Part shown: piece after piece, positions 62,539 through 64,000 of the stretch
How the letters are laid out: each line of letters opens with the position of its first letter
How positions within the stretch are numbered: the stretch's first letter is position 1
Assembly: GCF_014205175.1 (NCBI RefSeq)
Contig: NZ_JACHNA010000001.1
Location: forward strand, 806,001-870,000
Direction of reading: 5' to 3'
Source of the DNA: Micrococcus cohnii
GTDB taxonomy: Bacteria; Actinomycetota; Actinomycetes; Actinomycetales; Micrococcaceae
DNA: 64,000 nt
Notes under the pieces: model-generated
What the model was told of the DNA's origin: nothing
Seen by the model: only the letters and a program-made list of their open reading frames with translations
Databases searched by the model: none
Program-made: the position numbers and the translations under genes

Positions 62539-64000
62539 ATGACCTCCTCACTGACCACCCGCCGCACCTTCCTGGGCGCCTCCGTCGGGTCCCTGGCGCT
62601 GGCCGGGCTGGCCGCCTGCGCCGATCCCGCCACCAGCCCCCAACCGTCAGGGCGCATCCTGCCCACCGACCCGCTGGTCGCCGAGTACGAGAAACGACGC
62701 GCCGCCTCGGGCACCACCGTCACCCACCGGCTCTCCGCCGCACCCCTCGAGACCTCCCTCCAGGGTCGGGGCCTGACCACCTGGGGATACAACGACGGCC
62801 TCAACGGGCCGCTGCTGCGCGCCCAGATCGGGGACCTGCTCAAGGTCAGCGTCGCCAACGACCTGCCCGAGGACACGAGCGTGCACTGGCACGGGCTGGC
62901 CCTGCGCAACGACGCCGACGGAGTCCAGGGGGTGACCCAGGACCCCATCGCCGCCGGACGACGCTATACGTACGGCTTCCGGCTGTCCCATCCGGGCACG
63001 TACTGGTACCACTCCCACTTCGACACCCAGCGCGAACGCGCCCTGTACGGGGCCCTGATCGTCGAGGACCCCAACGAGCCCCTCAGCTACGACCAGGAGT
63101 GGGTCGTGATCCTGGACGACTGGCTCGACGGGATCACCGGAACACCGCAGGACGTCGTCGAGGAACTCTCCGCCGGGATGGACATGTCCGGCGACATGGA
63201 GGGCATGGCCGGCATGGACCACGGGTCCATGAGCCAGGACAGCTCCTCGGGCATGCCCATGAAGCACATGCTCATGGGCGCTGAGAGCGACTATCTGGGC
63301 GGGGACGCCGGCGACGTGAAGATCCCCGTGCACCTGTTCAACGGCCGCCCCCCATCCGACCCGGACACCTTCTCCAGCACCCCGGGCAACCGGATCCGCC
63401 TGCGCTTGATCAACGCGGCCGGAGACACCGCCTACCGGGTCGGGATCCCCGGCCAGGAACTGACCATCACCCACACCGACGGGTTCCCGGTCCAGCCCCG
63501 CCAGGCCGATGCCGTCGTCCTGGGGATGGGCGAACGCCTGGACGTGCTGATCACCCTCGGCGACCACGCGGTGCCCGTACTGGCCCTGCCCGACGGCAAG
63601 ACCGGCCACACCTACGGCATCATCACAGCCGGTCCAAAGACCACGCTCTCCGGTCGGCTCCCGCAGACCCTGGGCGGAACCGTGCTCGATGGCAGCCGAC
63701 TGAAGGCACACGAATCCGTCCTGCTCCCACCCAAGGACCCGACCAGGACCCACGAGGTACGCCTCACCGGATCGATGATGGAGTACGACTGGGGCATCAA
63801 CGGGCGACGCTTCGACCCGGCCAACCCCTTCAATGGCGCCTTCGAACTCCGGTTGGACGAACGCGTGCGGGTCACGATGACCAACGACACCGACATGTGG
63901 CACCCCATGCACCTGCACGGCCACACCTTCCAGCTGGCCGACCATGGCGCCCGCAAGGACACGGTCATCATCAAACCCCGGCAAACCATCACCTTCGACT
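62539..64000 (+). CDS. Multicopper oxidase (Tat-exported), runs off the right edge
   Basis: 487 codons are visible; the gene continues past the window. It has a twin-arginine signal TTRRTFLGASVGSL with LAAC (possible lipobox). The cupredoxin copper motifs are HWHGLALR (about residues 117-124), TYWYHSHFDTQ (about 154-164) and HPMHLHGHTF (about 455-464); the last HCH motif lies beyond the edge. A Met-rich segment (MDMSGDMEGMAGMDHGSM, about 214-231) resembles the Cu(I)-oxidising loop of CueO. It should oxidise toxic Cu(I) outside the cytoplasm. A GGAAAGAAG ribosome site precedes the ATG. Confidence 0.92.
   Translation, partial: MTSSLTTRRTFLGASVGSLALAGLAACADPATSPQPSGRILPTDPLVAEYEKRRAASGTTVTHRLSAAPLETSLQGRGLTTWGYNDGLNGPLLRAQIGDLLKVSVANDLPEDTSVHWHGLALRNDADGVQGVTQDPIAAGRRYTYGFRLSHPGTYWYHSHFDTQRERALYGALIVEDPNEPLSYDQEWVVILDDWLDGITGTPQDVVEELSAGMDMSGDMEGMAGMDHGSMSQDSSSGMPMKHMLMGAESDYLGGDAGDVKIPVHLFNGRPPSDPDTFSSTPGNRIRLRLINAAGDTAYRVGIPGQELTITHTDGFPVQPRQADAVVLGMGERLDVLITLGDHAVPVLALPDGKTGHTYGIITAGPKTTLSGRLPQTLGGTVLDGSRLKAHESVLLPPKDPTRTHEVRLTGSMMEYDWGINGRRFDPANPFNGAFELRLDERVRVTMTNDTDMWHPMHLHGHTFQLADHGARKDTVIIKPRQTITFD

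Noticed and set aside
62539-64000. The multicopper oxidase as a truncated gene
   Set aside because: The frame is open to the window edge and the last copper motif would lie beyond it, so it is simply cut by the window.

Overview
The window is GC-rich, densely packed chromosomal DNA from an actinobacterium. Mycothiol synthesis (MshC and an MshA-like domain), RbpA, a polyprenol-phosphate-mannose synthase, Tat genes, a Pup-conjugation locus with a fused PafBC regulator, and glycogen genes point to the order Micrococcales. The Micrococcaceae (Micrococcus, Kocuria, Arthrobacter and relatives) fit best. This placement rests on gene content and protein style only, because no marker gene could be compared.

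Layout. Positions 1-9313 hold backbone genes: the end of a SufT-like Fe-S factor, a zinc protease, an ABC-F protein, a SURF1 cluster, FabG and a second SDR, an ABC ATPase, a TSUP transporter and a TrmH-family methyltransferase. Positions 9407-16089 are an inserted type I restriction-modification locus (hsdM, an interrupted accessory gene, hsdS, hsdR). It sits between the intact TrmH gene and a leftover piece of a diverged TrmH 3' end. Positions 16281-31065 hold L31, a lipoate ligase, PepN, glycogen genes glgC/glgA, a very large MalQ-MshA-like fusion protein, tRNA-Leu(GAG), an M20 peptidase, UppP and MshC. Positions 31087-45796 hold a PAC2 protein, a HAD phosphatase, an M50 protease, TrmI and the pupylation locus: ARC, Dop, Pup, PafA, two FKBPs, PafBC, TatA and TatC. 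No 20S proteasome genes lie between Pup and PafA, and ARC lacks the C-terminal proteasome-docking motif, so Pup may serve something other than proteasomal degradation.

Positions 45899-54358 hold a Ski2-like helicase, an IS481 copy inserted exactly at the helicase stop codon, a degenerate amidohydrolase, Ppm1, RbpA and an SPFH-NfeD pair. An IS5-family element (54441-55379) then marks the junction with a copper-handling block that runs off the right edge. That block holds a DUF305 lipoprotein, a CopB-type P-ATPase, a CopZ-like chaperone behind a CsoR-like operator, a two-component system, a YCF48/BNR-like lipoprotein, a small secreted protein and a Met-rich multicopper oxidase.

Regulation. Nine genes have a TAnnnT hexamer ending 6-8 nt before the start codon, which suggests frequent leaderless transcription. 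Inside operons, many genes overlap by 4 nt (ATGA or GTGA), which implies translational coupling. The most unusual features are the MalQ-MshA-like fusion, the TrmH-flanked restriction island with its in-frame amber codon and (LEAE)3 repeat, and the IS481 copy whose transposase borrows its stop codon from the duplicated target. All domain calls come from reading the sequence; no database search was run.
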